Of a DNA stretch of 64,000 nucleotides, positions 35,774-45,486 are shown piece by piece (the stretch's first letter is position 1; the number at the start of each line of letters is the position of its first letter). The stretch is from Planotetraspora thailandica. Lineage in GTDB: Bacteria; Actinomycetota; Actinomycetes; Streptosporangiales; Streptosporangiaceae. The stretch is from contig NZ_BOOR01000024.1 of assembly GCF_016863335.1 (NCBI RefSeq), forward strand, positions 1-64,000. The letters run 5' to 3'. The notes below the pieces were generated by a model. It did not search any database. It was not told where the DNA came from and saw only the letters and a list, made by a program, of their open reading frames with translations. The translations under genes and the position numbers were made by a program.

Positions 35774-37267
35774 ATGTCCGCCTCTTCCCGCGATCTCACC
35801 TCATCGGCCGAGGTCGCCGGCTTCACCGCGAGTACCAGCGATCGGGGGCTGCATCGTCTCGCGGCCGGCACGCTGCTCGTCGCATTTCCCGGTACCACCG
35901 CCCCCGACTGGCTCCTGCGCGGCATGGAGGACGGCCTCGGCGGCGTCACCCTCTTCGGCTTCAACGTCGAAGACTCCGCGCAGCTGCGCGCCCTCACCGG
36001 GCAGCTCAGCGACGCGGGCCGCCCGATCATCTCCCTCGACGAGGAGGGCGGCGACGTCACCCGCCTGGCGTACCACGTGGGCAGCCCCTACCCGGGCAAC
36101 GCCGCCCTCGGGGCCGTCGACGACGTAGACCTGACCGAGCGGATCTACCGCTCCATCGGGGCGGAGCTGGCCAGGTGCGGGGTCAACCTCGACATGGGCC
36201 CGGTCGCCGACGTCAACACCGCCGACGACAACCCCGTGATCGGCACCCGGTCCTTCGGCGCGTCGGCCGACCTGGTGGCGCGGCACACGGTGGCCGCGGT
36301 GCAGGGCCTGCAGTCGCTGGGGATCGCCGCCTGCGTCAAGCACTTCCCCGGCCATGGAGCCACCCGGCAGGACTCCCACCTGGAGATCCCGGTCGTCGAG
36401 GCGTCGCACGAGCTGCTTCGGGAGCGCGAGCTCGTGCCGTTCCGCGCGGCCATCGAAGCCGGAACCAAGGCGATCATGACGGCGCACGTCGCGGTCCCCG
36501 GCCTGACCGGCCAGGTCCCCGCGACGCTCAGCCCCGAGGCGCTCACCGGGCTGCTGCGCGGCGAGATGGGCTACGACGGGGTGGTCGTCACCGACGCCCT
36601 CGACATGCACGCGATCGCCAAGACCGTGGGCCTCGGCGGCGGCGCCGTCCTGTCCCTGCGCGCGGGCTCCGACCTGCTCTGCCTGGGGCCGCTGCCGACG
36701 CCCGAGGAGATCGAGGGCATCCTGGCCGCGATCGTGGGCGCCGTCCGCGACGGCAGCCTGCCCCTCGCCCGGTTGGAGGAGGCGGGCGCCCGTGTCGACC
36801 GGTTGCGGGAATGGCTCGCCGCATCCCACCGGGAGACCGGGGAGACCAACGTCGTCGGTCTCGACGCCGCCCGCCGGGCGGTGTCGCTGACCGGGGCGGC
36901 GGCGCCGCTGGTCGACCCCCTGGTGATCGAGGTGGACACGCCGTCGACCATCGCGGTGGGCGACGTGCCGTGGGGCTTCGCGCCGTGGCTGCCCGACGCG
37001 GAGGTCGTGCGGGTCAAGCCGGCCGAGGCCGACGCGGACGCGCTGCTCGGCCAAGCCCGGGGCCGGTCGCTGGTCATCGTGGTCAAGGACGCCCACCGCC
37101 ACTCGCCCGCCCGGTCGTTCGTCTCGTCGCTGGTGGCGGACCGTCCCGACGCGGTGGTGGTCGAGATGGGGCTGCCGATCTGGCGTCCGCAGGCCGCCGC
37201 CTACATCGCGACGTACGGCGCGGCCCGCGCCAACGCCCAGGCGGCCGCCGAACTGCTGACCGCCTGA
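35774..37267 (+). CDS. GH3 beta-N-acetylhexosaminidase (NagZ-like)
   Basis: 497 residues without a signal peptide, so cytoplasmic. The GH3 catalytic domain has DEEGGDVTRL (89-98), K189-H190-FPGHG, the NagZ-specific D200-S-H202 dyad (GATRQDSH), and nucleophile D274 (VVVTDALDMHA). The second domain ends with RPQAAAYIATYG. It would cleave N-acetylglucosamine from imported cell-wall or chitin fragments. The operon with the importer and the neighbouring D,D-dipeptidase support cell-wall salvage. A leader GAGCCGAGACAGC precedes ATG 35774. Confidence 0.9.
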   Translation: MSASSRDLTSSAEVAGFTASTSDRGLHRLAAGTLLVAFPGTTAPDWLLRGMEDGLGGVTLFGFNVEDSAQLRALTGQLSDAGRPIISLDEEGGDVTRLAYHVGSPYPGNAALGAVDDVDLTERIYRSIGAELARCGVNLDMGPVADVNTADDNPVIGTRSFGASADLVARHTVAAVQGLQSLGIAACVKHFPGHGATRQDSHLEIPVVEASHELLRERELVPFRAAIEAGTKAIMTAHVAVPGLTGQVPATLSPEALTGLLRGEMGYDGVVVTDALDMHAIAKTVGLGGGAVLSLRAGSDLLCLGPLPTPEEIEGILAAIVGAVRDGSLPLARLEEAGARVDRLREWLAASHRETGETNVVGLDAARRAVSLTGAAAPLVDPLVIEVDTPSTIAVGDVPWGFAPWLPDAEVVRVKPAEADADALLGQARGRSLVIVVKDAHRHSPARSFVSSLVADRPDAVVVEMGLPIWRPQAAAYIATYGAARANAQAAAELLTA

Positions 37268-37278
37268 GCCCTCCTGCC

Positions 37279-37305
37279 CCGGCCGGGCGGGAAACGCCCG
37301 GCCGG
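37279..37305. terminator. bidirectional terminator hairpin
   Basis: An 11-bp perfect stem, CCGGCCGGGCG and CGCCCGGCCGG, with a GGAAA loop between the convergent GH3 gene and ROK regulator 2. Confidence 0.8.
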
Positions 37306-37312
37306 TCGCGGC

Positions 37313-38491
37313 TCAGGAGGTGAAGATGTCCTCGCGCGCCTGGTCGAGGGCGGCCAGGACGGCGCCGCGCAACACGGGGTTGCCAACGACCTCGCTGGTG
37401 ACGACCTCGGGCCTGATCGGGCAGATCCGGGCGACGGCCTCCTCCACCCGGGAGGTCAGCGCGGCGCCTCCGGCCTGGCCGACCTCGCCCGCCAGGACCA
37501 CGAGCCCCGGGTCGAGCACCACGCACACGGAGGCGACGCCGAGGGCGAGCCGGGAGGCCACCTCGTCAAGAAGGCGCTCGCCGCGCTCCCCCGCCGCGAC
37601 CGCCTCGGTCACGCAGTCGGCGGCGCCGGCCCCGGAGAAGCCGAGCTCGCGGGCGAGCTCGATCACCGCTTCCGAGCTCACCAGCGACTGAAGCCCGCCC
37701 GCGAGCGACGGCAGCCGGCCCGGCATGGCCTTGACGTCGGCGGCCAGCGGGACGCCGGGCACGGGGAGATAGCCGATCTCGCCGGCGCTGCCGGACCGGC
37801 CCCGGTGCAGCCGGCCGCCGAGCACGACGGCAAGGCCGATGCCCCGGCCGACCCACAGGAGCACGAAGTCGTCGACCTCCTGGGCCGCACCCTTGGCGCG
37901 TTCCGCGATCGCGACCAGGTTCACGTCGTTCTCGATCGTGAGTTCCCTGCGCAGGTCTCTGGCGAGCGCCTCGTGGATGCCCTCGTGCCAGTGCGGCAGG
38001 TCGAAGGAGAACCGCACGTCGCCGGTGCGCGGGTCCACCACGCCGGGGGTGCCGATCACGACGCCGCGCAGCCGCGACAGCGCCACCTTGGCCGACCGGC
38101 ACGCCTTGACGACCACGTTGTGGACAACCGTGACCGGGTCGTCCTGGGCGTCCGGCGCGGCCGTGACCTCGGCGACCACGTCGCCGTTGATGTCGGCGAT
38201 CGCCGCGGTGACCGAGTCGGGGCCGACCTCCAGCCCGGCGACGTAGGCACACGAGGGGATCACCCCGTAGAGGGCCGCGTTGGGGCCGCGGTTGCCCGCC
38301 TGCTCGCCGACGACCTCGACGAGGCCGCGCTCCTCCAGGCGCGCGAGCGTCTGGGACGCGGTGACCTTGGACAACCCCGTCAGCTCACCGATCTGCCCGC
38401 GCGTCAGCGGCCCCGAGGCGAGCAGCAACTCCAATGCGGCCCGGTCGTTGATCTCCCGGAGCAGCCTGGGCACGCCAGGACGTCGCTCCAT
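37313..38491 (-). CDS. ROK-family transcriptional repressor (2)
   Basis: 392-residue paralogue of the regulator at 31099: MERRPGVPRLLREINDRAALELLL, winged helix with LSKVTASQTLARLEERGLV, then the sugar-kinase fold (RGPNAALYGVIPS, VIGTPGVVDPRTGDVRF, ENDVNLVAIAERAKGAAQ). The two flank the importer/GH3 operon and share near-identical promoter sites, so they may compete for or jointly control the same operators. The start is ATG 38491. Confidence 0.9.
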   Translation of the reverse strand: MERRPGVPRLLREINDRAALELLLASGPLTRGQIGELTGLSKVTASQTLARLEERGLVEVVGEQAGNRGPNAALYGVIPSCAYVAGLEVGPDSVTAAIADINGDVVAEVTAAPDAQDDPVTVVHNVVVKACRSAKVALSRLRGVVIGTPGVVDPRTGDVRFSFDLPHWHEGIHEALARDLRRELTIENDVNLVAIAERAKGAAQEVDDFVLLWVGRGIGLAVVLGGRLHRGRSGSAGEIGYLPVPGVPLAADVKAMPGRLPSLAGGLQSLVSSEAVIELARELGFSGAGAADCVTEAVAAGERGERLLDEVASRLALGVASVCVVLDPGLVVLAGEVGQAGGAALTSRVEEAVARICPIRPEVVTSEVVGNPVLRGAVLAALDQAREDIFTS

Positions 38492-38549
38492 GCTCCTGCT
38501 CTCTATCGTGGCCCCCGGTGCACCTTCACGATCTGCACCCGCAAATCGT

Positions 38550-38575
38550 CAACAAAGTTTCCTGCAAGCTTAGCG
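38550..38575. promoter_or_regulatory. ROK-type operator (site 2)
   Basis: CAACAAAGTTTCCTGCAAGC with following TTAGCG lies 59 bp upstream of ROK regulator 2. It matches site 1 at 32305-32329 in the pattern AAnAAAGTTTCnTGnnAGnTTA, which points to auto- or cross-regulation. Confidence 0.6.
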
Positions 38576-38609
38576 AGCCGACAAGCCGTCACAGACGTTC
38601 CATACGAGC

Positions 38610-40091
38610 TCATGGCGGCCCCGCCCCCCGCGCCGCCTCGTGCGCGCGGACCTCGTCGATGTCGCCAAGGCGGTGCATGCCCCGCACACTCCGCACCGTC
38701 CTCGGGTTGGCCGCCAGGCGTTTCTCGTTGCGCGCGACGAACGCCCAGTAGCCGGTCGTGAACGGGCAGGCGTCCTGTCCCGTCCGCCGGTCCGGCCGGT
38801 AGCGGCAGTCGCGGCAGAAGTCGCTCATCCGGTTGATGTACGCCCCTCCGGAGACGTACGGCTTGGTCGCGAGCGCACCGCCGTCCGCATGTTGCGACAT
38901 GCCCACCACATTGGGGGCCATCACCCAGTCGTAGCCGTCGACGAAGGACCGGTGGAACCACGCGGTGAGCCGGCCAGGGTCGAAGGCGCGCTGCAACGCG
39001 TAGTTGCCGAGCACCATCAGCCGCACGATGTGGTGGGTGAAGCCGTGATCGCGCACCTGGGCGAGGGCCCACGACAGGCACCGCGCCTCCACCGCGTCCG
39101 CGTCCAGATCGGCGAACCACTCCGGCAGAGGCTCGCGGGCGCCCAGCCGGTTCTCCTCACGGTAGCGCGGGCCGAGATGCCAGTAGAGATGCCAGATGTA
39201 GTCGCGCCAGCCGATGATCTGGCGGATGTAGCCCTCCACGCTGGGAAGCGGGGCGTAGCCCTCCCGGTAGGCGATCTCCGCCTCGCGCACGCAGTCCATG
39301 GGGTCGAGCAGGCCGAGGTTGAGTGCGGGCGACAACAGGCTGTGGGCCATCACCGGGTCACCCGACATCATGGCGTCCTGAGCGGGCCCGAAGCAGGGCA
39401 GGCGGTGGACGACGAAGTCGGCCAGCGCGTCGGCGGCCTCGGCCCGCGTCGCGGGGAAGGCCCGGGGGCCGTCGCGGCCGATGAAGGCGACCTCTCCTGC
39501 GCGTTCCCAGCGGTCGAGGTCGCGCCGCACCTGCTCGTCGATCTCGTCCTCCACCGGCCGCCACGCCTCCGGCAGGCCGAGCCCTCCCTGCGGTGGGGGC
39601 TCGCGGTTGTCGGCGTCGAAGTTCCATCGCCCGCCGGCGGGCCGGTCCCCGTCCATCAGCACGCCGAGGCGCCGCCTGGCGTCCCGGTAGAAGTCCTCCA
39701 TCAGCAGCCTGCGCCCGCCCCTGTTCCCCGCCCAGGCGGCGAACTCCTCCCAGGTGGAGGTGAAGCCCCTGGCCGGCAGCACGGTCACCCCCGGCCTGCC
39801 GGAGACGAACCGGGCCGCGGCGTGGCTGGTCGGATGACACACGGTGAGCGGCCCGCCGATCGTCGCGAGGGCCTCGCCGTACGTCTCGGAACGCAGGAAG
39901 ACCGCCTGGTCGCCGAGTTCGGCCGCCCGGTGGCGGAGGGCGGACAGGACGAGATGGGCCTTCTGGCGGTGGAAGCGCCGTCTCCGCAGCACCGACCTGG
40001 CCTCGACCAGCAGGACCGGCTCGCCTGGGTCGTCCAGGAAGTGGTCCCCGAGCTGGTCGGCGAAGATCCACCGCCTGCTCTTGTCCCGCAT
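38610..40091 (-). CDS. bacterial cryptochrome/(6-4) photolyase with Fe-S cluster (FeS-BCP type)
   Basis: 493 residues. The N-terminal domain (RWIFADQLGDHFLDDPGEPVLLVEA) is the deoxyribodipyrimidine photolyase-related domain. The C-terminal FAD domain holds IIGWRDYIWHLYWHLGP, NYALQRAFDP and the cysteines for a [4Fe-4S] cluster: FCRDCRYRP and a later DACPF, plus one further upstream. This is the group that includes PhrB, which repairs (6-4) photoproducts and also has a light-sensor-like layout. It is divergent from an Rrf2 regulator, with a perfect inverted repeat between them, so it may be induced by redox or light stress. Confidence 0.9.
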   Translation of the reverse strand: MRDKSRRWIFADQLGDHFLDDPGEPVLLVEARSVLRRRRFHRQKAHLVLSALRHRAAELGDQAVFLRSETYGEALATIGGPLTVCHPTSHAAARFVSGRPGVTVLPARGFTSTWEEFAAWAGNRGGRRLLMEDFYRDARRRLGVLMDGDRPAGGRWNFDADNREPPPQGGLGLPEAWRPVEDEIDEQVRRDLDRWERAGEVAFIGRDGPRAFPATRAEAADALADFVVHRLPCFGPAQDAMMSGDPVMAHSLLSPALNLGLLDPMDCVREAEIAYREGYAPLPSVEGYIRQIIGWRDYIWHLYWHLGPRYREENRLGAREPLPEWFADLDADAVEARCLSWALAQVRDHGFTHHIVRLMVLGNYALQRAFDPGRLTAWFHRSFVDGYDWVMAPNVVGMSQHADGGALATKPYVSGGAYINRMSDFCRDCRYRPDRRTGQDACPFTTGYWAFVARNEKRLAANPRTVRSVRGMHRLGDIDEVRAHEAARGAGPP

Positions 40092-40141
40092 ACTTCATGC
40101 TAAGTCGGCCGGAATTGGCGATCTTCGCAAGCTAGTTGTGA

Positions 40142-40166
40142 GGTTGGCGTCTAACCAATGCCAACC
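40142..40166. promoter_or_regulatory. perfect inverted repeat between photolyase and Rrf2 regulator
   Basis: GGTTGGC-N11-GCCAACC, 25 bp, centred about 30 bp upstream of ATG 40186. GATAAT (40173-40178) just downstream is a good -10 for a leaderless Rrf2 message. The repeat is the best candidate for the Rrf2 operator and covers the divergent photolyase promoter. Confidence 0.62.
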
Positions 40167-40185
40167 AGGCGGGATAATCGACTAC

Positions 40186-40650
40186 ATGCGACTTTCTGCC
40201 CGTGTCGACTACGCCCTCCGTGCCGCCGCCGAGCTCGCCGCCGCAGGCGAGGGACCTACCACGGTGGGCGAGCTGGCCAAAGGACAGGAAATGCCCCCTA
40301 AATACTTGGAGAACATTCTCCTGCAGATGCGCCGCGCCGGCCTGGTCCGCGGCCAGCGCGGGCCGGAGGGCGGCTACGTCCTGGCCCGCCCGGCCAGCCA
40401 GATCTCGCTGGCCGACGTGATCCGCGCCGTCGACGGGCCGCTCGCCAACGTCCGGGGCGAACGCCCCGAGCATGTCGGCTACCTGGGCGCCGCCCAGGCC
40501 CTGCAGCAGGTGTGGATCGCTCTGCGCGCCAGCGAGCGGGCCATCCTCGAGGAGGTCACGCTGGAGCAGATCGCCAAGGGCGAGCTGCCTCCGCGGGTGA
40601 CCGAGCTGTCGTCGGACCCGTCGGCGTGGAACTCGCACTCTCCGGTCTGA
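40186..40650 (+). CDS. Rrf2-family transcriptional regulator
   Basis: 154 residues: MRLSARVDYALRAAAELAAAG, then the winged helix (LAKGQEMPPKYLENILLQMRRAGLVRGQRGPEGGYVLARP) and LADVIRAVDGPL. It has no cysteine in the region where IscR/NsrR carry three, so it does not bind an Fe-S cluster in the usual way. It probably binds the inverted repeat upstream and controls itself and the divergent photolyase. It is followed after 12 bp by a DNA glycosylase, so repair of damaged DNA may be the common theme. Confidence 0.88.
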   Translation: MRLSARVDYALRAAAELAAAGEGPTTVGELAKGQEMPPKYLENILLQMRRAGLVRGQRGPEGGYVLARPASQISLADVIRAVDGPLANVRGERPEHVGYLGAAQALQQVWIALRASERAILEEVTLEQIAKGELPPRVTELSSDPSAWNSHSPV

Positions 40651-40662
40651 CGACCGCCTTCG

Positions 40663-41448
40663 ATGCCTGAGGGCGACGCCGTCTACCGGACCGCCAAGCG
40701 GCTCAGGCAGGCCCTGGACGGCCGTGCGCTGACCCGCTCGGACTTCCGGGTTCCCCGCTATGCCTCCGCCGACCTGTGCGGCAGGGCCGTCCTGACGACC
40801 CTCTCGTACGGCAAGCATCTGCTCACCCGGGTCGAGGGCGGGCTCACCGTGCACACCCACCTGCGCATGGACGGCAGCTGGCGGGTGGTCGAGACGGGGC
40901 GTCCCGTACCACGCGGCGACGTCGTCCGGCTGATCCTGGGCAACGCCGAATGGACGGCCTTGGGGATCAAGCTCGGCATGGTGGATGTGGTCCCCACCGA
41001 ACGGGAGGACCGGGTCGTCGGCCATCTGGGCCCGGATCTGCTGGGGCCGGGCTGGGACGCGGCGAAGGCCGCGGAGAATCTGCGCGCGGCCCCTGAGCGC
41101 AGGATCGGGGACGCGCTCCTGGATCAGCGCAACCTGGCGGGGATCGGCACGATCTGGCGTGCCGAGACGCTGTTCGCGGCGCGTCTGTCGCCGTGGCGCA
41201 CGGTGGGATCCATCCCACCCGATGATCTGGAATCACTGGTGGAGCTCGCGCACCGCCTGATGGACGCGAGCAAGGACGCGCCACTACCGGTCACGACGGG
41301 CGACACCCGGCCGGGACGCGCACTCATGGTGTACGGCAGGGCCCGCCGCCCATGCCGCCTGTGCGGAAACCCGGTCAGCAGCGCGGGAATGGGGGAACAG
41401 CCGTACGAACGGTTAATCTTCTGGTGCCGTCGATGTCAGCCTGATTAG
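40663..41448 (+). CDS. Fpg/Nei-family DNA glycosylase
   Basis: 261-residue endonuclease VIII-like enzyme. The catalytic N-terminus after Met removal is [17 protein letters not shown] (P1, E2). The helix-two-turn-helix region is [21 protein letters not shown], and the zinc finger has cysteines in [10 protein letters not shown] and FWCRRCQPD. It removes oxidised bases and nicks at abasic sites. The E2-G-D-A form and the H2TH resemble the actinobacterial Nei2 group. It lies directly behind the Rrf2 gene and overlaps the clgR end by 4 bp, tail to tail. Confidence 0.93.
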   Translation: MPEGDAVYRTAKRLRQALDGRALTRSDFRVPRYASADLCGRAVLTTLSYGKHLLTRVEGGLTVHTHLRMDGSWRVVETGRPVPRGDVVRLILGNAEWTALGIKLGMVDVVPTEREDRVVGHLGPDLLGPGWDAAKAAENLRAAPERRIGDALLDQRNLAGIGTIWRAETLFAARLSPWRTVGSIPPDDLESLVELAHRLMDASKDAPLPVTTGDTRPGRALMVYGRARRPCRLCGNPVSSAGMGEQPYERLIFWCRRCQPD

Positions 41449-41810
41449 GCGGCGACCATGTCCTTGACCTCGGGGAACCCGTCGAAGTCCGTGTCGGGGA
41501 TTGAACCCGGCACCGTCTCCGCGATGGGCAGGCGCTCGTGCTCCGGCACATCGGCCATGACCGGGGCGGCCTGAAGCTCGGCGAGCGCGAACTGGTCGGA
41601 CACCTCACGCAACACCTGGGACAGCGGCACACCGAGGGCGCCGCAGATCGAGGCGAGCAGCTCCGACGAGGCTTCCTTCTGGCCGCGCTCAACCTCGGAC
41701 AGGTAGCCGAGCGAGACGCGCGCAAGCGTGGAGACCTCGCGAAGGGTGCGATTCTGCCGCACCCTCAGCCGCCGCAGCACGTCACCGAGCAGCTGACGCA
41801 GCAGGACCAT
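41445..41810 (-). CDS. clgR: XRE-type regulator of Clp protease genes (ClgR)
   Basis: 121 residues: [23 protein letters not shown] with [39 protein letters not shown], and a C-terminal acidic tail ending in DMVAA. The ending in Ala-Ala is the signal by which ClgR is itself degraded by ClpP. ClgR activates clpP and other stress genes. ATG 41810 has GGGAG upstream and matches the family start. The order cinA-clgR after pgsA is the usual one. Confidence 0.92.
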   Translation of the reverse strand: MVLLRQLLGDVLRRLRVRQNRTLREVSTLARVSLGYLSEVERGQKEASSELLASICGALGVPLSQVLREVSDQFALAELQAAPVMADVPEHERLPIAETVPGSIPDTDFDGFPEVKDMVAA

Positions 41811-42037
41811 CTGTCGCTCCCTCCCCAGCGGGGGCGCCTTCACGACGCCTCGCGCGGTGGGCTCATGTCGCCCGTTCTTCGAACGCCCTTCGTACATGCT
41901 CCTCGCCGTCATCATTGGGTCGCTCGGCCCCTTAGCCGGACGCACGCTTGACTTGCTCCTCGCCAATGGCTCTCGGACCTCACTCACACATCCACCGTAC
42001 CTGTAGAGGGCAACACCGCGGCAGACCGTGGTGAGCA

Positions 42038-42055
42038 TGTTCGCTGGTGACGTAA
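42038..42055 (-). promoter_or_regulatory. possible ClgR box upstream of clgR
   Basis: TGTTCGCTGGTGACGTAA agrees with most but not all positions of the ClgR consensus (CGC, 5-6 bases, GCG with A/T flanks). It lies in the 271-bp gap before clgR, where autoregulation would be expected. Nothing else was recognised in this gap. Confidence 0.4.
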
Positions 42056-42081
42056 CGCGGTAATCACCCAGAATGTTCCCC

Positions 42082-42558
42082 CTAATTTGCCTCCAGCACA
42101 CCTGCGAGGAGGTCCAGAGCCTCCTGACATGTCCGGGTTCGTATCTCGGCACGGTCCCCGCTCAGCCGCAGGTCACGGTGCCAGACGAGGTTTCCGGGCC
42201 CCCTGACGGCGATGTGGACCGTGCCCACCGGCTTGCCGTCCTGAGGGTCGGGCCCCGCGACTCCCGTGACCGCCAGGCCGTACTCGGACCGGGTGAGGTC
42301 GCGCACGCCCTCCGCCATGGCCACCGCCACGGCGGGGTGCACGGCCCCCTCCCTCTCGAGCAGGTCCGCGGGCACCCCGAGCAGCCGGGCCTTGAGCTCG
42401 GTGGCATAGGCGATCACGCCCCCGCGGAACGTGGCCGAGGCCCCGGCCACGCCGGTCAGCGTGGCCCCGATGAGGCCGCCCGTCAGCGACTCGGCCACCG
42501 AGACCGTAGCCCCCTGCGCCTTCAGCGACGCCAGGGCCCGCGCGGCGGCGCCCGTCAT
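42082..42558 (-). CDS. cinA: CinA C-terminal (nicotinamide-nucleotide amidase) domain protein
   Basis: 158 residues equal to the C-terminal domain of CinA (PncC): [65 protein letters not shown]. PncC deamidates nicotinamide mononucleotide in NAD recycling. It starts by ATGA overlap with pgsA and so is translated with it. Confidence 0.93.
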   Translation of the reverse strand: MTGAAARALASLKAQGATVSVAESLTGGLIGATLTGVAGASATFRGGVIAYATELKARLLGVPADLLEREGAVHPAVAVAMAEGVRDLTRSEYGLAVTGVAGPDPQDGKPVGTVHIAVRGPGNLVWHRDLRLSGDRAEIRTRTCQEALDLLAGVLEAN

Positions 42559-43217
42559 TCCGACCTGGCCGCCTTCGCCACCCGGCGCAGGCGCACCGCC
42601 CTCACCACGTAGTCGACGCCCGTGCCGAGTGTCACCAGGACGGCCGGCGCCATGAGGGCCCAGCGCACCAGGCCGGGCACCCCGGGCACGATGAACAGCG
42701 CGATGGCCACGATCTGCAGCACGGTCTTGACCTTGCCGCCGTAGCTCGCCGGGATCACGCCGTGCCGGATCACCATGAACCGCAGAAGTGTGATCCCGGC
42801 CTCCCTCGCGATGATCACGATGGTCACCCACCAGGGGATCTCACCGAGGATGGAGAGGCAGACCAGCGCGGAGCCGATCAGCGCCTTGTCCGCGATCGGG
42901 TCCGCGATCTTGCCGAAGTCGGTGATCAGGCCGTACTTCCTGGCGAGGAAGCCGTCGAGCTGGTCGGTCAGGGAGGCGAGCAGGAAGACGCCGAGAGCGG
43001 CGACCCGCCAGCCCGGCCCCTCCCCCTCCACGAACAGGAAGGCGATGAAGACGGGAACGACCGCCAGACGGGCGATGGTCAGCACGTTCGCGATGTTCCA
43101 CGTGCTGACGCGGCGGATCCGTGGCTCGGCGGGAGGGTCCGCGAGCGGGACCGCGATCAGGGGGGCCTGGTCCGGCGGGCTCGCGGAGCCGGCGGGGGGC
43201 TCGATCCGCTCCGTCAT
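42555..43217 (-). CDS. pgsA: CDP-diacylglycerol--glycerol-3-phosphate 3-phosphatidyltransferase
   Basis: 220 residues. The CDP-alcohol phosphotransferase motif D-x2-DG-x2-AR-x8-G-x3-D-x3-D is complete ([26 protein letters not shown]). Membrane helices surround it, and a ~35-residue Pro/Ala-rich N-terminus precedes [11 protein letters not shown]. It makes phosphatidylglycerol phosphate, the precursor of PG and cardiolipin. It is coupled by ATGA overlaps to both rimO and cinA. Confidence 0.95.
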   Translation of the reverse strand: MTERIEPPAGSASPPDQAPLIAVPLADPPAEPRIRRVSTWNIANVLTIARLAVVPVFIAFLFVEGEGPGWRVAALGVFLLASLTDQLDGFLARKYGLITDFGKIADPIADKALIGSALVCLSILGEIPWWVTIVIIAREAGITLLRFMVIRHGVIPASYGGKVKTVLQIVAIALFIVPGVPGLVRWALMAPAVLVTLGTGVDYVVRAVRLRRVAKAARSE

Positions 43218-44629
43218 GCTCCTGCCTTGATGCGGGCGATCAGGTCAACCCCCTCGGAGTCGACGACCACCGCCTGAACGATCTGGCCGGGCACCAGACC
43301 GATGCCCTGGACGGTGACCGAGCCGTCCACCTCGGGCCCCTGATGGGCCGCCCTGCCCTCGTAGCCGCCGTCCCCGAGGTCCTCCTCGATGAGGACGTCC
43401 AGCTCCGTGCCGATGCGCTCCTCGGCCCGCTGTGCGGTCAGCTCCTCGGCGAGCTCGGTCAGCCGGGCCACCCGCTCGTCGACGACCTCCTGGTCGAGCT
43501 TGCCGTCGAAACCGAACGCCTCGGTGCCGTCCTCGTCGGAGTAGCCGAAGACACCGATCACGTCGAGCCTCGCCTCCTCCAGGAAGCCGGCCAGCTCCTC
43601 GAACTCCTCCTCGGTCTCCCCGGGGAAGCCCACGATGAAGTTGGACCGTACCCCCGCCTCGGGCGCCAGCTCGCGCACGCGCTCCAGCAGGTCGAGGAAG
43701 CGCCGGGGGTCGCCGAAGCGCCGCATGCGCCGCAGCACCGGGCCGCTCGCGTGCTGGAACGACAGGTCGAAGTACGGCGCGATGCCCTCGGTCGTGGCGA
43801 TGACCTCCAGCAGGCCGGGGCGCAGCTCGGCGGGCTGGAGGTAGCTGACCCGGACCCGTTCGACGCCCGGCGTGGCGGCGAGCTGAGGCAGCAGCTTCTC
43901 CAGCGAGCGCAGGTCGCCCAGGTCCTTGCCGTACGACGTGGAGTTCTCGCTGACCAGCACGAGCTCCTTGACGCCCTGCCCGGCCAGCCACTCGGCCTCG
44001 GCCAGCAGCTCCTCGGGGGCGCGCGAGACGTACGACCCGCGGAACGCCGGGATCGCGCAGAAGGTGCACCGGCGGTCGCAGCCGGACGCCAGCTTCAGCG
44101 AGGCCACGGGGCCGCCGCTCAGCCGCTTCCTGAGCGTGCGCGGGCCGCTGGCGGGCGCCAGGCCCTCGGGGAGGGCGTCCGGCGCGGTGCCGTGGCCCGG
44201 GATGTGGGCGTGCGCGGCGGAGCGGTCCACAGGACTGATCGGCAGCAGCTTCCTGCGGTCACGCGGCGCGTGCGGGATCAGCGTCTTCCCCGCCAGCACG
44301 TCGTCGAGGCGCGCCCCGATGTCGGTGTAGTCGTCGAAGGAGATGACGGCGGCCTCGGGAAGGGCGTCGGCAAGCTGCTCGCCGTAGCGCTCGGCCATGC
44401 AGCCCGCCGCCACCACCTTCGCGCCCGAGTCGGCGGCGGCGAGCAGGGTGTCGATGGAGTCCTTCTTCGCCGAATCGATGAAGCCGCACGTGTTGACGAC
44501 GACGACGTCCGGGTCGGCGTCGCCCATCTGCCAGCCGGCAGCCTCAAGGCGGGCCGCCAGCTCCTCAGAGTCGACCTCGTTGCGGGCGCAACCCAATGTG
44601 ACCAGCGATACGGTTCGGCGAGAAGACAT
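43214..44629 (-). CDS. rimO: ribosomal protein S12 methylthiotransferase
   Basis: 471 residues. N-terminal cysteines C14, C48 and C77 bind the auxiliary cluster; the radical-SAM motif is C184-x3-C188-x2-C191 ([17 protein letters not shown]). A TRAM domain ends the protein. It methylthiolates the conserved aspartate of S12. ATG 44629 gives the family N-terminus ([16 protein letters not shown]); the frame is open further upstream but without family sequence. An insertion of about 30 Pro/Ala/His-rich residues sits before the SAM motif ([17 protein letters not shown]), as in other actinomycetes. Confidence 0.96.
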   Translation of the reverse strand: MSSRRTVSLVTLGCARNEVDSEELAARLEAAGWQMGDADPDVVVVNTCGFIDSAKKDSIDTLLAAADSGAKVVAAGCMAERYGEQLADALPEAAVISFDDYTDIGARLDDVLAGKTLIPHAPRDRRKLLPISPVDRSAAHAHIPGHGTAPDALPEGLAPASGPRTLRKRLSGGPVASLKLASGCDRRCTFCAIPAFRGSYVSRAPEELLAEAEWLAGQGVKELVLVSENSTSYGKDLGDLRSLEKLLPQLAATPGVERVRVSYLQPAELRPGLLEVIATTEGIAPYFDLSFQHASGPVLRRMRRFGDPRRFLDLLERVRELAPEAGVRSNFIVGFPGETEEEFEELAGFLEEARLDVIGVFGYSDEDGTEAFGFDGKLDQEVVDERVARLTELAEELTAQRAEERIGTELDVLIEEDLGDGGYEGRAAHQGPEVDGSVTVQGIGLVPGQIVQAVVVDSEGVDLIARIKAGA

Positions 44630-44658
44630 GATGAATCTACGGTATCGGGGTTCGGCCC

Positions 44659-45393
44659 CTAACGGGCACTCGGGATGCCCTGCCCGAAGGATCTCCGTAC
44701 AGTCTGACCGTCCTTGCCCGCCGGGCCGAGGTCCTTGCCGTTGACTTCGAGCCGTACGGCGCCGCCGTCGCCGATGACCACCCGCACCCGGTCCTTGGCC
44801 GTCCACGTCACCGTCTTGCCCTGCTGAAGGGTGCCCTGGAAGAGCCGGTGGCCCTTGGCGTCTCTCACGTTGATCCAGGCCGGCTTGGTGGCGAAGACCT
44901 TGAGGACCACGACGCCACTCGGGACGCGCGCCTTCTCCTTCGCCTGAGCCTTGGCCTGCTGGGCGGAGGCGGGGCTCTCGGCCGCCGACTGGCCCGGCTT
45001 CACGTCGGAACCGCCGAGGAAGCGCACGATCGCGAAGATGACGACGATCGCGAGGGCCACCGCCGCCGCCATCGTCCAGTTGGGGAGGCCCCGCCCGTTC
45101 CGGCGGCCGGGGAGCAGGTTGTTCGCCAGGAACATGGCGGACGCGCGCGCCGGTGGACGCCTGTCCCCGTGAGCTTCGTTGAATTCCCTGAGGAGTTCGT
45201 CAGGCTCCAATCCCAGCGACCCCGCGATCGCCCTGATGTGGCCGCGCGCGTAGAAGTCGCCCCCGCACACCGTGAAGTCGTCGCGCTCAATTCCCTGAAT
45301 GATCGCTTCCCGGATATGCGTGCGATCACTGAGCTGGCTTACGGTCAAACCGGCGTTCTGCCGAGCCTCCGACAGAGCAGCGCCAATACTCAT
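44659..45393 (-). CDS. RodZ-like membrane protein (HTH + DUF4115)
   Basis: 244 residues: an N-terminal XRE-like helix-turn-helix ([36 protein letters not shown]), one membrane helix ([19 protein letters not shown]), an Ala/Lys linker, then a C-terminal beta domain ([18 protein letters not shown]...[34 protein letters not shown]). This is the layout of RodZ, which ties the cell-shape machinery to the membrane; in actinomycetes the role is less clear. It precedes rimO by 29 bp in the same direction. Confidence 0.88.
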   Translation of the reverse strand: MSIGAALSEARQNAGLTVSQLSDRTHIREAIIQGIERDDFTVCGGDFYARGHIRAIAGSLGLEPDELLREFNEAHGDRRPPARASAMFLANNLLPGRRNGRGLPNWTMAAAVALAIVVIFAIVRFLGGSDVKPGQSAAESPASAQQAKAQAKEKARVPSGVVVLKVFATKPAWINVRDAKGHRLFQGTLQQGKTVTWTAKDRVRVVIGDGGAVRLEVNGKDLGPAGKDGQTVRRSFGQGIPSAR

Positions 45394-45486
45394 TTGGTCA
45401 CGCCCCCTCGCCCGAGCTTCCACTCGTCCTACTATGCGTAGTTAATCACATTCAACCAGTAATCGCTACGCACAGTGACAGCAGGG

